Assembly: GCF_020164955.1 (NCBI RefSeq)
Contig: NZ_JAIUHG010000020.1
Coordinates: forward strand, 1 to 64,000
Length of the DNA stretch: 64,000 nt
Direction: 5' to 3'
From: Mesorhizobium sp. CA8
Lineage (GTDB): Bacteria; Pseudomonadota; Alphaproteobacteria; Rhizobiales; Rhizobiaceae
Part shown: one piece after another, positions 42,286 to 52,113 of the stretch
Layout: every line of letters starts with the position of its first letter
How positions within the stretch are numbered: position 1 is the first letter of the stretch
Notes under the pieces: model-generated
Database searches by the model: none
Told to the model about the DNA's origin: nothing
Seen by the model: only the letters and a program-made list of their open reading frames with translations
Position numbers and translations under genes: made by a program

Positions 42286-43836
42286 ATGGATGGAGCACTG
42301 AGAACTCGCAAAGTGATCTCTGAGCAACGGCGTTATTGCGAGGCCAAAGCGCGAGACCGAAACCTAAATCTATTCGTCCCCGAAGCATTCATCCGCGGCA
42401 TCAGGCATATCGGATACAAGAGCAATCTGGAGGCGCTCTCCGAACTCGTCGACAATTCAATCCAAGCCTATTCGGAACGGGTAGATCTGCTCTTCAACTT
42501 CGCGAGCGAGGGATCAACTGCTAGGCCGACCCAATTGGCAGTTGTCGATGATGGACATGGAATGGCACCTGCAATGTTGCGGTTTGCCATGATGTGGGGC
42601 GGGACTCACAGAGAGAATGATCGCGAAGGTCTGGGAAGGTTCGGATACGGGCTTCCCTGCGCGACCGTCAGCATGGGGCGCCGTTTCTCGATCTATTCGA
42701 AAGTTGAACGCGGCGCGACCCACGTTGTCACTCTTGATCTCGATCTGCTCGATAACGACGCCTACCGAAACAACGATGGCGAATTGGAAATCCCACCAGC
42801 GCGTCGCGCCCACTTGCCAGACTTTGTTAGCAACGCACTTGCGCAAAGCCATCCGGGTGGATGGAAGTCCGGAACGGTCGTGGTCATAGACAAGTTGGAC
42901 CGCCTGGACTGGACCACCGCGGCGGGCCTGCGTCGCAATCTGGTCCGGCATTTCGGGGTCGCCTATCACAAGCTGCTTCGGGCGACGTCGATCTACATCG
43001 ATGGGGAAAGGGTCCGTCCAATCGACCCGCTGTTCCTGTCCCCTGACGCCGAACTATTTGGCCTGGACGAAGATCACGCTCATGCGCTCGATTCGGTCAC
43101 CATGACGATAGATGGTGAACTGGGTGATGCGCGCGGATCAGTGACGCTGCGGTATGCATGGCTGCCGCCTTCTTTTGGCGCGATTGATAAGAGCCGCGAC
43201 GCAATCGGCATCAACGCCAATTCGCGATTCCCCATCCTGAAGCACTATCACGGCATCATCTTCAGCCGAAATGGACGGATCGTGGACATTCAGAGTCGGA
43301 CGCCTTGGACGACGTTCATCAACAACGATCGATATATCCGCGTTGAGATCGAGTTTTCCGCAGGCCTAGACGAGGCGTTCGGTGTCACCACCGCGAAGCA
43401 GCAGGTGTCGCTTTCGCGCGAGATGTGGGACTTGCTTCGCGCGGCCGGCTTGCCCAAGGCAATCGAACATCTGCGGCAAAAGGTGCGTTCTGCGAAAGCA
43501 GACCGCACAACTGCTTCGCGACCTGCTGTCGCGTCGACCTCCACCTCGGTGGTCGCCTCTCCCTCAAGCACGAAATCTCATGCAATCGAACCTGCCTCCC
43601 CACTGGATGTAAAGGTTCTGACTGGCCGCATACTTCGAGAGTTTGCGCCTGAAGCCGCCCTGGATGCTCTCTTGGCGAAAATCCTTGTCCGGATTAGGCT
43701 CGGTCGCGCTGAACACGCCGCCGACTATGACAGCTTGCTGAGAGAATGGGCTTCCGACATGCGCGCTGGCCACCTGCCGCTGCCGGCTGGCGCAGAGGCG
43801 CCGAAAGTGACAGTGAAGACCCGTGGGCGGTCGTAA
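42286..43836 (+). CDS. MORC-like GHKL ATPase of a predicted defence operon
   Basis: This protein of 516 residues (522 if the ATG at 42268 is used; 42286 has GGGGGA upstream) carries the Bergerat ATP-binding fold: EALSELVDNSIQAY with the catalytic Glu and Asn, VVDDGHGMAP, and GRFGYGLPCATVSMG as the glycine lid. A second domain with TAKQQVSLSREMWDLL could supply the transducer lysine. The C-terminal quarter is low-complexity and then helical. The short linkers and DNA-related company recall the MORC-like/MutL-like ATPases described in predicted restriction systems. It leads the rightward operon and is 11 bases from the next gene. Its probable role is an ATP-driven DNA clamp or sensor. Confidence 0.75.
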   Translation: MDGALRTRKVISEQRRYCEAKARDRNLNLFVPEAFIRGIRHIGYKSNLEALSELVDNSIQAYSERVDLLFNFASEGSTARPTQLAVVDDGHGMAPAMLRFAMMWGGTHRENDREGLGRFGYGLPCATVSMGRRFSIYSKVERGATHVVTLDLDLLDNDAYRNNDGELEIPPARRAHLPDFVSNALAQSHPGGWKSGTVVVIDKLDRLDWTTAAGLRRNLVRHFGVAYHKLLRATSIYIDGERVRPIDPLFLSPDAELFGLDEDHAHALDSVTMTIDGELGDARGSVTLRYAWLPPSFGAIDKSRDAIGINANSRFPILKHYHGIIFSRNGRIVDIQSRTPWTTFINNDRYIRVEIEFSAGLDEAFGVTTAKQQVSLSREMWDLLRAAGLPKAIEHLRQKVRSAKADRTTASRPAVASTSTSVVASPSSTKSHAIEPASPLDVKVLTGRILREFAPEAALDALLAKILVRIRLGRAEHAADYDSLLREWASDMRAGHLPLPAGAEAPKVTVKTRGRS

Positions 43837-43847
43837 AGGGGGAAGTC

Positions 43848-45869
43848 ATGGCAGAATATGAGCTTGATCGGTTGAATTTACGGCCGTTCACGCCGTTTCT
43901 TGCCCCCGAGGAACGTGAGGAACTCCACGAGCTTCTCAACTTTACTGGACCGACACCTCCCGGTTTCGCGCAGAGTCTTCGCAAACTTGCCCGAAGATAT
44001 GTGGACGAGGGCGATAGCAGCAAGCTGCGCGCCATCTGCCTGCTGGTGGCGGACCTTCTGGATCAAGGGTGGCATGTCGCTTTCGAAGGAAATGGGCTGC
44101 ATTTCAAAGCGCCTGGAATCGAAACGAGCCCCGACCAGACTGTCGACGATATCAAGCTTCGAATTCGATCCGCCCTCCAACTCGCTCGCCGTCGCCAGTT
44201 GTCCGAACCCTCCGTGGCGAACTTCATCAAACGGATGGGGCGGCGGACGCTGCGTAAGCCAGGCGTGCGCAGTTCTGTGCTCGATCTCATCGATGATGGG
44301 GCAGCGCTAGGGGACGATCTGGAAGCGATCAATCAACTGCCGGCGGCCGACCGCGATGTAGCTCTCGCACGATTGATCGATCCGGTGGTCGAGGTTTGCC
44401 AAGCGGGAGCGAAATGTTCTGAGACTGGGCTGCCGTTAAACGAAATCTGGCGTTACTTCCGTCATACCTGGGCGCACGAGTATCGTCCGATTCCCGGGCG
44501 CCAGTTGCTGGTTTTGATCAGAAACGCCGCGCGCTCAGGACGACCCGTCATGGGAATCGCGATGCTGGCGAGTCCCGTCATGCGGCTCTCGGCGCGAGAC
44601 AACTGGATAGGTTGGCTGCGGGAGTCGACAGAGAAAAATCTCCGGTCGGGTCTGTGGGACCCCGCATGCCTCGCGGAGGCTTTCCTCGATCGACTGAATT
44701 CGTCGATTGAGGAGGTCCGTTGGGACGACCTGGCGCGGCCGGACGAGATCGAAAGCCCGAGCGAGAACACGATCCTGCGCCTCGAGCAAAAGGCGTCCGG
44801 CGCCGCGTATGCGCGGGATCTCGAATTGAAGGTACATTACCAAACCAGCCTTCAAGAGGGGGATCGGGTTCGCCCGATGCGCGGAGCCGTCAAGGTGGTC
44901 GGGGCCGATACCGATTGGGTCAGGGCTTCCGAAGACCTGCTCTTCGTGCGGAAGAGAGCCGAACTGCTCGCTCAACTGCTGTTCGCAAAGCAAATGTTTC
45001 GGGCGGCCGACCTCGATTCAGATCCCTCGTCCGCCCTCGACCAACTTCTTTCCGCAAGAAGCGGACAGCGTGCCATCGACATTGTGCTGACCGAGTTTAG
45101 AAAGGCCGGACTTTCCAGCCGCGTGGCCGACGTAAGCATCTGTGGAGCGGTCGCTCCTTACAATGAACTGCTTGGCGGCAAGCTCGTGGCCCTCTTGCTG
45201 GCGTCCAAGGAGGTCCGAGATCATTATTCCAAACGATACGGCGGCCAGGTGAGTGTGATCGCGTCGCAGATGGCCGGACGAGCGATCTCGAAGCCTGCTG
45301 ACTTGTGCGTCCTCACGACGACCAGCCTCTATGGGGTAGGATCGAGTCAATACAATCGGCTCAGCCTCCGGGCGATCGAGCACGAGGGTTTGACGCACGA
45401 TCTACGATGGGACTCGATCGGGCGGAGCAAGACCGGTGGCTTTGGCACGCTGCATCTCGGCCAAGATACCGCCCACGCCCTTCGGCTAATGGCGCAGAGC
45501 CTGCACACCTCTCGCCGCGTGAACAACCGGTTTGGTGAGGGCACAAGCCCGCGCCTGCGACAGATCAGGGAGGGGCTGGACGCACTAGGCATCGCAAGCC
45601 ATAGCATTCTCCACCATGCCACCCCTCGGTTATTCTACGCCTGCGAACTCAGTGGAAGCTCGCGAAATTCGCTAATGAGCCTGGCATCGATCGAGACCCA
45701 CGCCGCCTCCGCCGATGCGATCTCGGCAGCATGGCGGCGTCGATGGCTGGACGGTCGCGTTCGCCGCGATGCGACCATAGCCGCGGTGAAGGTCCTCGGC
45801 CCGGAAAGCGTGCAGCGCAGCTTGAACGCCGAGCCGATGATCGACCTACTAACTGCGCTTGGCGAATAA
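43848..45869 (+). CDS. DUF4338/DruA-like protein
   Basis: The 673-residue protein has an N-terminal helical region, a central block with IWRYFRHTWAHEYRPIPGRQ, then RPVMGIAMLASPVMRLSARD followed by NWIGWL, and a later block with ICGAVAPYNELLGGKLVALL, VSVIASQMAGRAISKPADL and TTTSLYGVGSSQYNRLSLR. I associate these with DUF4338, the domain of the Druantia protein DruA, although this form is longer. The start ATG 43848 follows AAAGGGGGAAG. DruA-type proteins are part of an antiphage system whose core is a DUF1998 helicase like the next gene. The assignment is from memory of motifs and should be tested by profile search. Confidence 0.6.
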   Translation: MAEYELDRLNLRPFTPFLAPEEREELHELLNFTGPTPPGFAQSLRKLARRYVDEGDSSKLRAICLLVADLLDQGWHVAFEGNGLHFKAPGIETSPDQTVDDIKLRIRSALQLARRRQLSEPSVANFIKRMGRRTLRKPGVRSSVLDLIDDGAALGDDLEAINQLPAADRDVALARLIDPVVEVCQAGAKCSETGLPLNEIWRYFRHTWAHEYRPIPGRQLLVLIRNAARSGRPVMGIAMLASPVMRLSARDNWIGWLRESTEKNLRSGLWDPACLAEAFLDRLNSSIEEVRWDDLARPDEIESPSENTILRLEQKASGAAYARDLELKVHYQTSLQEGDRVRPMRGAVKVVGADTDWVRASEDLLFVRKRAELLAQLLFAKQMFRAADLDSDPSSALDQLLSARSGQRAIDIVLTEFRKAGLSSRVADVSICGAVAPYNELLGGKLVALLLASKEVRDHYSKRYGGQVSVIASQMAGRAISKPADLCVLTTTSLYGVGSSQYNRLSLRAIEHEGLTHDLRWDSIGRSKTGGFGTLHLGQDTAHALRLMAQSLHTSRRVNNRFGEGTSPRLRQIREGLDALGIASHSILHHATPRLFYACELSGSSRNSLMSLASIETHAASADAISAAWRRRWLDGRVRRDATIAAVKVLGPESVQRSLNAEPMIDLLTALGE

Positions 45870-45954
45870 GGACAATCGGGGTGAAATTTCTTAGCCTTAC
45901 GCGGCAAAGAATCAAAAACTAAAGGGGCGGGATAAGCGGGGGATTGGGGGGCAC

Positions 45955-48900
45955 GTGCGTACCGAAATTGAGCACATGAGGGAGGCGCTCGCTTCCTATA
46001 TTGAGGCGACCTATCATCTGTCTGATCCGAAGGTCGTCGCATTGCGGCGAAAGCTGCTGACTGATCATGGTGTCGCGCAGACACCGTTCATCGAAAGCAC
46101 CCCGAGCTACGCCGGTCACCGCAAATATGCGGACCTCTCTCTGCCAAAGGGTGTGTCCGCTTTCCTTACCGACCTAGCCGAAAAGGCCGAGGATCTGCTT
46201 TTCAACCCACCGTACGAGCACCAGGCGCAGGCGCTCGAAGACACGACTCGTTCGGATGCAGCAGGAAGTGGGATCGTCGTAACGACCGGCACCGGCTCCG
46301 GCAAGACTGAGAGCTTCCTACTGCCTGTGCTTGCGCGCCTCGCTGACGAGGCGCTCAACAGGAAAGCGCATTTTGAGACGCGGGCGGTGCGCGCATTACT
46401 GCTTTACCCGATGAACGCGCTGGTTAACGATCAACTGGGGCGCCTGCGAAACCTATTCGGTGCGCCGTCGGTGCGACGGGCCTTCAAAAGTGCCGGCGGT
46501 CGACCGGCGAAATTCGGGCGTTACACTGGGCGCACGCTGTATCCGGGATTTCGGAGTGCGGACCGCGATCGGGAGCGTCTGAAAACACTCGGCTATTACC
46601 TGAAGATCGAAGACGCTGCTCGCGCGGGGAGTTCTAAGGATCAGGAACTCGTCGAGACGCTCCGGGCAAAAGGCAGGTGGCCGGGAAAGCCAGACAGTTT
46701 CATAGGCGCATATGATGGCCTGCGGAACTGGTACGGCAATTCGGGCCAACACTGGGAGGATGCAAGTGGCCAGCCCGCCCGTGCGATTGAGCAACTCGAC
46801 GATCCCGAACTGCTGACCCGGCACGAAATCCAGGAGGCCTGTCCCGACCTGTTGGTCACGAACTACTCGATGCTGGAGTACATGCTCCTGCGTCCGCTTG
46901 AGCGCGAAATATTTGGAGAAACCCGCGCCTACTTCGAGGCCCACCCTGAGGAGAAGTTCCTCCTCATTTTGGATGAGGCGCACCTCTACCGAGGCGCGAA
47001 TGGCACGGAAGTCGCCTATCTCATCCGTCGGCTCCTGGACCGACTGGGACTGCCTCCGTCGCGTGTTATCTTCATAGCGACGAGCGCGTCGTTCTCGAAA
47101 GACGAGCGCGCGAAGGAATTCGTAGCCGGACTTTGCGGTCTTGAGCCCAAGGCCATCCGCCGGCTGACCGGAAGCAAACATGCTGTCGATGTGGCAGGTG
47201 CGGGGCCTACCGATTTGGCGAACCAATTGGCCACTGTACCGCTGGATGCTCTACACTCGCCGGATCTTCGGGACCGCTCCGGCGTCGTCGCACCGTTAGC
47301 GTCGCAGCGTTCCGGCCTATCCGGCAACCGCGTCACGTTAAAGAGGATCGACAGCGGCCTCGAGGCTGCATCGGTTACGATCGGTGGGCTCGATCTGCGC
47401 GGCCGTCGCTTCGAGGAAGCCGTCGTTGTCGAACCTGGCGGCGAAGCGCATTCTCAAGAGCCGTTCCTCATTGTCGACACGGTTTTGTCCCCCGAGGGAC
47501 GGGTCAGCGTGGCAAGATGTTATCCGCTGGGCGAAGCGGATGCCGAAGGCTTTCGCAATACCGCGGACGATCTGCCCGCAGCCCTTTTCGAGATTTTGGC
47601 GCCTCTTCCGGTCGTTGGTCGCCTCCGGAATATTACGAGCGGTGCCGAGAATCCCGCTGACCCCGTCGACGTGCCGGGCGCCGCATGGGCCGTGACAGAG
47701 TTGCCCGGCGCGCTTTTTACCGACAGCTCGAACGGCGTCGCGGCGACCGATGCGCTGCTCGAATTAGCATCGCTCGCCAAGCCTGCGCCCGACAAACCGC
47801 CGCTGCTGCCCGCTCGTGTCCACATGCTCTTTCGCGGTCTGCCCGGCTTGTGGGCTTGCGCCAACCCAGACTGCGACCAGATCGACCCTTCCTATCGTGG
47901 GGGGCCGACGGGGAAGCTATACTCCGAGCCCCGCCGCAGTTGCGACTGCGGATCGCAGGTCCTTGAACTTCACAGTTGTCGGTCGTGCGGACTATCGGTG
48001 GCCCGCGCTAACATAGGAGCACCTGCGGGCACGGAGCATCTCTGGCAGGACAACGGCTATGCCTATGCCGGTGACACAGGCCTGATCGAGCCCGTCCACG
48101 TTTGTCTCGAAAACCCGAAGCCACAAGTGGCGGGGACCGTCCGGCCCGTGTACCTCGATCTCGCAACCGGAAAGATCGACGGTGGTGGCACGTTCGTTCG
48201 AGAGGTGTGGCTCGCGCCGCTTCTCGGCTCGAAGCTATTCGAGAAATGCCCGCGTTGCGGCGCTAATTGCGACCCGTCCTCCTCGAACGGAATTTCTGAT
48301 CTTCAGACCAAAGGCGAGCAACCCTTTCAGGAACTGATCTCGGTTCAGGTGCTCGAGCAGCCTCCGAGGCCCGATAGCGATACGCCTCTTCAAGGGCGAA
48401 AGGCGTTGGTGTTCTCAGACGGCCGCCAAACGGCGTCCCGCTTGGCCGGTACCCTAAAAACCTTTTCCTTCCGCGACAGTCTTCGGCCGCTGTTGCTGGC
48501 GGGCATGTCCGCCTTAAAGCAACCTGCGTTCATCCCCTCGCTCGACGATGCGCCTCTCGCGATCGCGCTTGGGGGCGCCCGTCACGGGGTACGGTTGCGT
48601 CCAAGCGGCGCTGAAGACGGCCGGATGGATCGGGCGGGGCGGCACGCCATCGGCTTAATCCGAAGTCCCGACGCGGACGCCGAAGATTTCCGGCAACTCA
48701 CCAACCAGACCAGCGCTGATACGCCGCTCTCTGTTTTTCAGAGCATCTACGCTGTGCTCCAGGACGAGCACACGGGTATCTTCCCCCTCGCCCTCGCAAC
48801 CCTAAAAGCAAAGTTGACCAAGATCGAGGCGGACAAGCTGAATGCGGCCGTCGCGTTGCCAACGATCCCCGGGTTGAGTGATGAAGAGGCGCGTGCGGCC

Positions 48901-51900
48901 CTTGTCGAGCTCTGGCTTTGGCAAGCCCTGCACAAGCACGCAATCCGATTGCGCGACACGCCTGACAATGTCGAAACGGGCCGCGGATCGTCGGGCATCC
49001 GCGCGTGGAACGGCAAATTCTCCAAGAAGTTTACAACGCTGCTTGAAGCACGCGGCCTCAAGCAATGGCTGAAAGGCGATTTTGCCAGTTCGGTCGGCCC
49101 AGCGCTGCGCGATGTGTTTTCGCCGAACGTTACTGGTGATTTCTATGTGCAGGGCGCCAAAGTCGCACTTGAGCTGAATCCCGCCACTCAGTGGATTCGC
49201 TGCGAGCGCTGCACGACGGTATCGCCACGCAACGCCTTGATCGGCGACCGCTGCACGAGTTGCACCGGAAACGCGCATCCCATTGATCCGGCGCACGATC
49301 CAGTGTTTCGAAGCAGAAAGGCGTTTTTCCGTAGGCTATGGGAGAGGCTGAGCGATCCCGCCGACGGTTATGCTCCACATCAACTGATTGCCGAGGAGCA
49401 TTCGGCCGCTCTCAATGATAGCGGCATGGCCAACGCAATGTCGCGAAACGAGGCCTACGAGCTTCGATTCCAGGATATTCCGATCGAGCAAGATGGGCAG
49501 GTGGGTGCGCCCATCGACATCCTGAGTTGCACTACCACGATGGAGGTTGGCATCGATATTGGCGGGTTGACAGCGGTCGCCCTCCGGAACGTCCCGCCGG
49601 GACGAGCGAACTATCAACAGCGCGCCGGTCGCGCCGGCCGACGTGGTGCCGGGCTTTCGACCGTCATTATGTTCTGCGGCGCGGACAGTCACGACCAGAC
49701 CTATTATCGCGACCCTGGACCGATCGTGGCGGGGCCGGCGCCAGACCCGATCCTCAATCTCGACAACGTGGTTATTGCGAAGCGCCAAGCGTTCGGGTTC
49801 TTAATCGGCCGGTTCCAACAGGATCGGATCGATGACGTCTCTAGTGCCTCGGACGTCTTTTCGTCCCTCGGCTCCGTCTCCGATTTTGTCAATGGCGCTG
49901 AGGAGAGCTTTTCCCTGGCCGGGCTGCGAGCCTGGCTGTCGTTCAATCAGGAATCGCTTGAAGCCGACATCGAGCGTTTATTCGTGCAATCCTGCCCAGC
50001 GCTTGACGCCAAGGGTGTGCTCGATGACCTTCCGCGAGTACTCGAGGAAGCTCTCATCAAACCGGATGAGGGAATCCCAGCGGAGCCCGTAGCCGCGGCT
50101 GACGGGGACGACGATTATTCCGATGAGATCTTGGAGGACGGGAGCGAAGAGGACGTTCCTCCCGTCAGAGATGGGCGTCTCCTCGATCGGTTGTTCGCCG
50201 AGGGATTGCTCCCCAAGTATGCGTTCCCGACAGATGTCGCCGCTTTCAGCGTATTTGAGGACGACACTGATCCCTGGCGCCCCAAGCGTCGATATTCACC
50301 GCAACAAGCGCTCAACGCGGCGCTCAGTCAGTATGCACCAGGTCATGAGGTCTGGGTCGATGGTAAGCGCTTCCTGTCCCTCGGCATTTACGCCGAGCGT
50401 GATAGTGACAGGCTCGACGCCTACCGTGCTCGCAAGCTTTATTATCAGTGCAGGGTTTGCAACTACGCCGATCTGCTGGATTGGTCCGACGGCTATGTCG
50501 ACCAGACCCGAGATTGTCCGGCCTGCAGCGGCCGGGCCACGTTGGGGCCGGCACGGCGCTGGGTTCGGCCGCCCGGCTTCTCGCATCCTCCGACCATAAC
50601 CGCGCTCCCTCCGGATTTCGACGCGGGGATGCGTCTCCGCCCAACAAAGGCGACTCTCGACTCCATGACATTCACGCCGAGCTCGCGCATCGGTGGCGCG
50701 ACTTGGCCGCTCGGGACGAGTTGGGAGGCATGGAGCGAGAGCAAGAATCTCGTCGTCACCAATCGCGGATCTCTTGATGCTGCGAATCCGGCATTCAACT
50801 ACTGCACGCAGTGCGGCCGGATTGAGCCTGCGAATTTTGATCCCACGATGCGACAGCTTTTCGGCAAACAGCCGCATGACAGGCCACGCCCCCGGCGCCC
50901 CAAGGAGCCCGAACAGTGTACGGGCTCGGTGCTGAAGATCGTCCTTGGGAATGAGTTTAGGACTGATGTCGCAGTGTTTCGCCTGGGGCTGCCGGTCGGC
51001 TGGCGGTTTGATCCGGATCGGCCTTCCACCGTCATCGCAGCGCGATCAGCGGTCGAAGCTCTCCGCCGCGCGGCTTGCCAACTCGAAGATCTTGAGCCCA
51101 ACGACATCGATGGGGACTTCCGGTTTGCTCCGGCGAGCGGCGATCAACAGTTCATGGATCTCTATCTCTATGATCAGGCAGCCGGCGGCGCCGGCTTCGT
51201 GAAGGCAGCCTCCAAAGACCCGAACCGGTTGGTCAAACGTGCAATCGAACTGCTCGATGACTGCACCTGCGACGATAGCTGCTACCAGTGCCTACGGTCG
51301 TACAAGAATCGGTTCGACCATGCGATGTTCGATCGCTTTATCGGCGGTGATCTGCTGAAGGCGTGCTTCGGGGGACAACCGCTCACCATTGCTGTCAAAC
51401 GTGAAGACGAAGCGCTCGATCGGCTGGGTCGCGACCTCCTGGAAAGCGATGCGAAGTTTACCCGCGTCGACGGAGGGCTCGTCGAGGAAGATGGCCGGAT
51501 AGTCTGCCTTTCGCACCCCTTCATCGATGGCGAGCCGTGCTCGTCGCGAGCTCAAGCGCTCGCCAATGGCCAGGTGGTGGCGGCCGTCGACATCCTGATG
51601 GTTCTGCGCGCCCTACCGATCGCCACCAATATCGCGCTTGTCGGACCAGTAACGACAAGCACGAGCACTCTCGCCTTCGACCCCAACGGGACGCCTGAGC
51701 TGGATGCATCGCTGGTCATCGCCGGGAATCTAGCCGGCGATTCCGGAACGCCAAAATATGCAGTCGCCGGTGCGGGGACAAACGACCTGCTTTTCCGGGT
51801 TAGAGGAAATATGCTCAGCGGCAAGAATGGGGATGGTCAAGGTAGCGCGGTTCAGAGCGGTGCTCTCTGTCTGTTCAGACCTTCAAGCGACGCACCTGGA

Positions 51901-52113
51901 AAAACGGACATCTGTCTGCTTCGCCGCACCGATGGAAAGGCCTTCGGATCGACGAGTGCCGAATGGACGATTGGCATCCTCCAGCCTGCAGGCACCGACG
52001 GTATGCGCATCCGATATCGTGCGGCTTCTCAGCATATGGAATGCGTGAGTGAACTGGTAGTGCCTGCGACTGCGGTCGAAGTGCTTGCTCGATTTGTGAA
52101 GGTTGTTGGTTGA
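45955..52113 (+). CDS. DruE-like giant DUF1998 helicase
   Basis: This 2052-residue superfamily 2 helicase is by far the largest gene here. Motif I is TGTGSGKTESF (about residue 112), the DEAH box is LILDEAHLYRG (about 340), motif III is FIATSAS, and the second RecA domain has TTTMEVGIDIGGL and QQRAGRAGRRG (about 1190-1225). Several zinc-knuckle clusters punctuate it (CANPDCDQ, CDCGSQ, KCPRCGANC, IRCERC, YYQCRVCN, YCTQCG). The DUF1998 domain is C-terminal (QAAGGAGFVKAAS, then CTCDDSCYQCLRSYKNR). Size and architecture match DruE of Druantia. It starts with GTG behind ATTGGGGGG. The next gene overlaps its stop (TGATG). Confidence 0.8.
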   Translation: MRTEIEHMREALASYIEATYHLSDPKVVALRRKLLTDHGVAQTPFIESTPSYAGHRKYADLSLPKGVSAFLTDLAEKAEDLLFNPPYEHQAQALEDTTRSDAAGSGIVVTTGTGSGKTESFLLPVLARLADEALNRKAHFETRAVRALLLYPMNALVNDQLGRLRNLFGAPSVRRAFKSAGGRPAKFGRYTGRTLYPGFRSADRDRERLKTLGYYLKIEDAARAGSSKDQELVETLRAKGRWPGKPDSFIGAYDGLRNWYGNSGQHWEDASGQPARAIEQLDDPELLTRHEIQEACPDLLVTNYSMLEYMLLRPLEREIFGETRAYFEAHPEEKFLLILDEAHLYRGANGTEVAYLIRRLLDRLGLPPSRVIFIATSASFSKDERAKEFVAGLCGLEPKAIRRLTGSKHAVDVAGAGPTDLANQLATVPLDALHSPDLRDRSGVVAPLASQRSGLSGNRVTLKRIDSGLEAASVTIGGLDLRGRRFEEAVVVEPGGEAHSQEPFLIVDTVLSPEGRVSVARCYPLGEADAEGFRNTADDLPAALFEILAPLPVVGRLRNITSGAENPADPVDVPGAAWAVTELPGALFTDSSNGVAATDALLELASLAKPAPDKPPLLPARVHMLFRGLPGLWACANPDCDQIDPSYRGGPTGKLYSEPRRSCDCGSQVLELHSCRSCGLSVARANIGAPAGTEHLWQDNGYAYAGDTGLIEPVHVCLENPKPQVAGTVRPVYLDLATGKIDGGGTFVREVWLAPLLGSKLFEKCPRCGANCDPSSSNGISDLQTKGEQPFQELISVQVLEQPPRPDSDTPLQGRKALVFSDGRQTASRLAGTLKTFSFRDSLRPLLLAGMSALKQPAFIPSLDDAPLAIALGGARHGVRLRPSGAEDGRMDRAGRHAIGLIRSPDADAEDFRQLTNQTSADTPLSVFQSIYAVLQDEHTGIFPLALATLKAKLTKIEADKLNAAVALPTIPGLSDEEARAALVELWLWQALHKHAIRLRDTPDNVETGRGSSGIRAWNGKFSKKFTTLLEARGLKQWLKGDFASSVGPALRDVFSPNVTGDFYVQGAKVALELNPATQWIRCERCTTVSPRNALIGDRCTSCTGNAHPIDPAHDPVFRSRKAFFRRLWERLSDPADGYAPHQLIAEEHSAALNDSGMANAMSRNEAYELRFQDIPIEQDGQVGAPIDILSCTTTMEVGIDIGGLTAVALRNVPPGRANYQQRAGRAGRRGAGLSTVIMFCGADSHDQTYYRDPGPIVAGPAPDPILNLDNVVIAKRQAFGFLIGRFQQDRIDDVSSASDVFSSLGSVSDFVNGAEESFSLAGLRAWLSFNQESLEADIERLFVQSCPALDAKGVLDDLPRVLEEALIKPDEGIPAEPVAAADGDDDYSDEILEDGSEEDVPPVRDGRLLDRLFAEGLLPKYAFPTDVAAFSVFEDDTDPWRPKRRYSPQQALNAALSQYAPGHEVWVDGKRFLSLGIYAERDSDRLDAYRARKLYYQCRVCNYADLLDWSDGYVDQTRDCPACSGRATLGPARRWVRPPGFSHPPTITALPPDFDAGMRLRPTKATLDSMTFTPSSRIGGATWPLGTSWEAWSESKNLVVTNRGSLDAANPAFNYCTQCGRIEPANFDPTMRQLFGKQPHDRPRPRRPKEPEQCTGSVLKIVLGNEFRTDVAVFRLGLPVGWRFDPDRPSTVIAARSAVEALRRAACQLEDLEPNDIDGDFRFAPASGDQQFMDLYLYDQAAGGAGFVKAASKDPNRLVKRAIELLDDCTCDDSCYQCLRSYKNRFDHAMFDRFIGGDLLKACFGGQPLTIAVKREDEALDRLGRDLLESDAKFTRVDGGLVEEDGRIVCLSHPFIDGEPCSSRAQALANGQVVAAVDILMVLRALPIATNIALVGPVTTSTSTLAFDPNGTPELDASLVIAGNLAGDSGTPKYAVAGAGTNDLLFRVRGNMLSGKNGDGQGSAVQSGALCLFRPSSDAPGKTDICLLRRTDGKAFGSTSAEWTIGILQPAGTDGMRIRYRAASQHMECVSELVVPATAVEVLARFVKVVG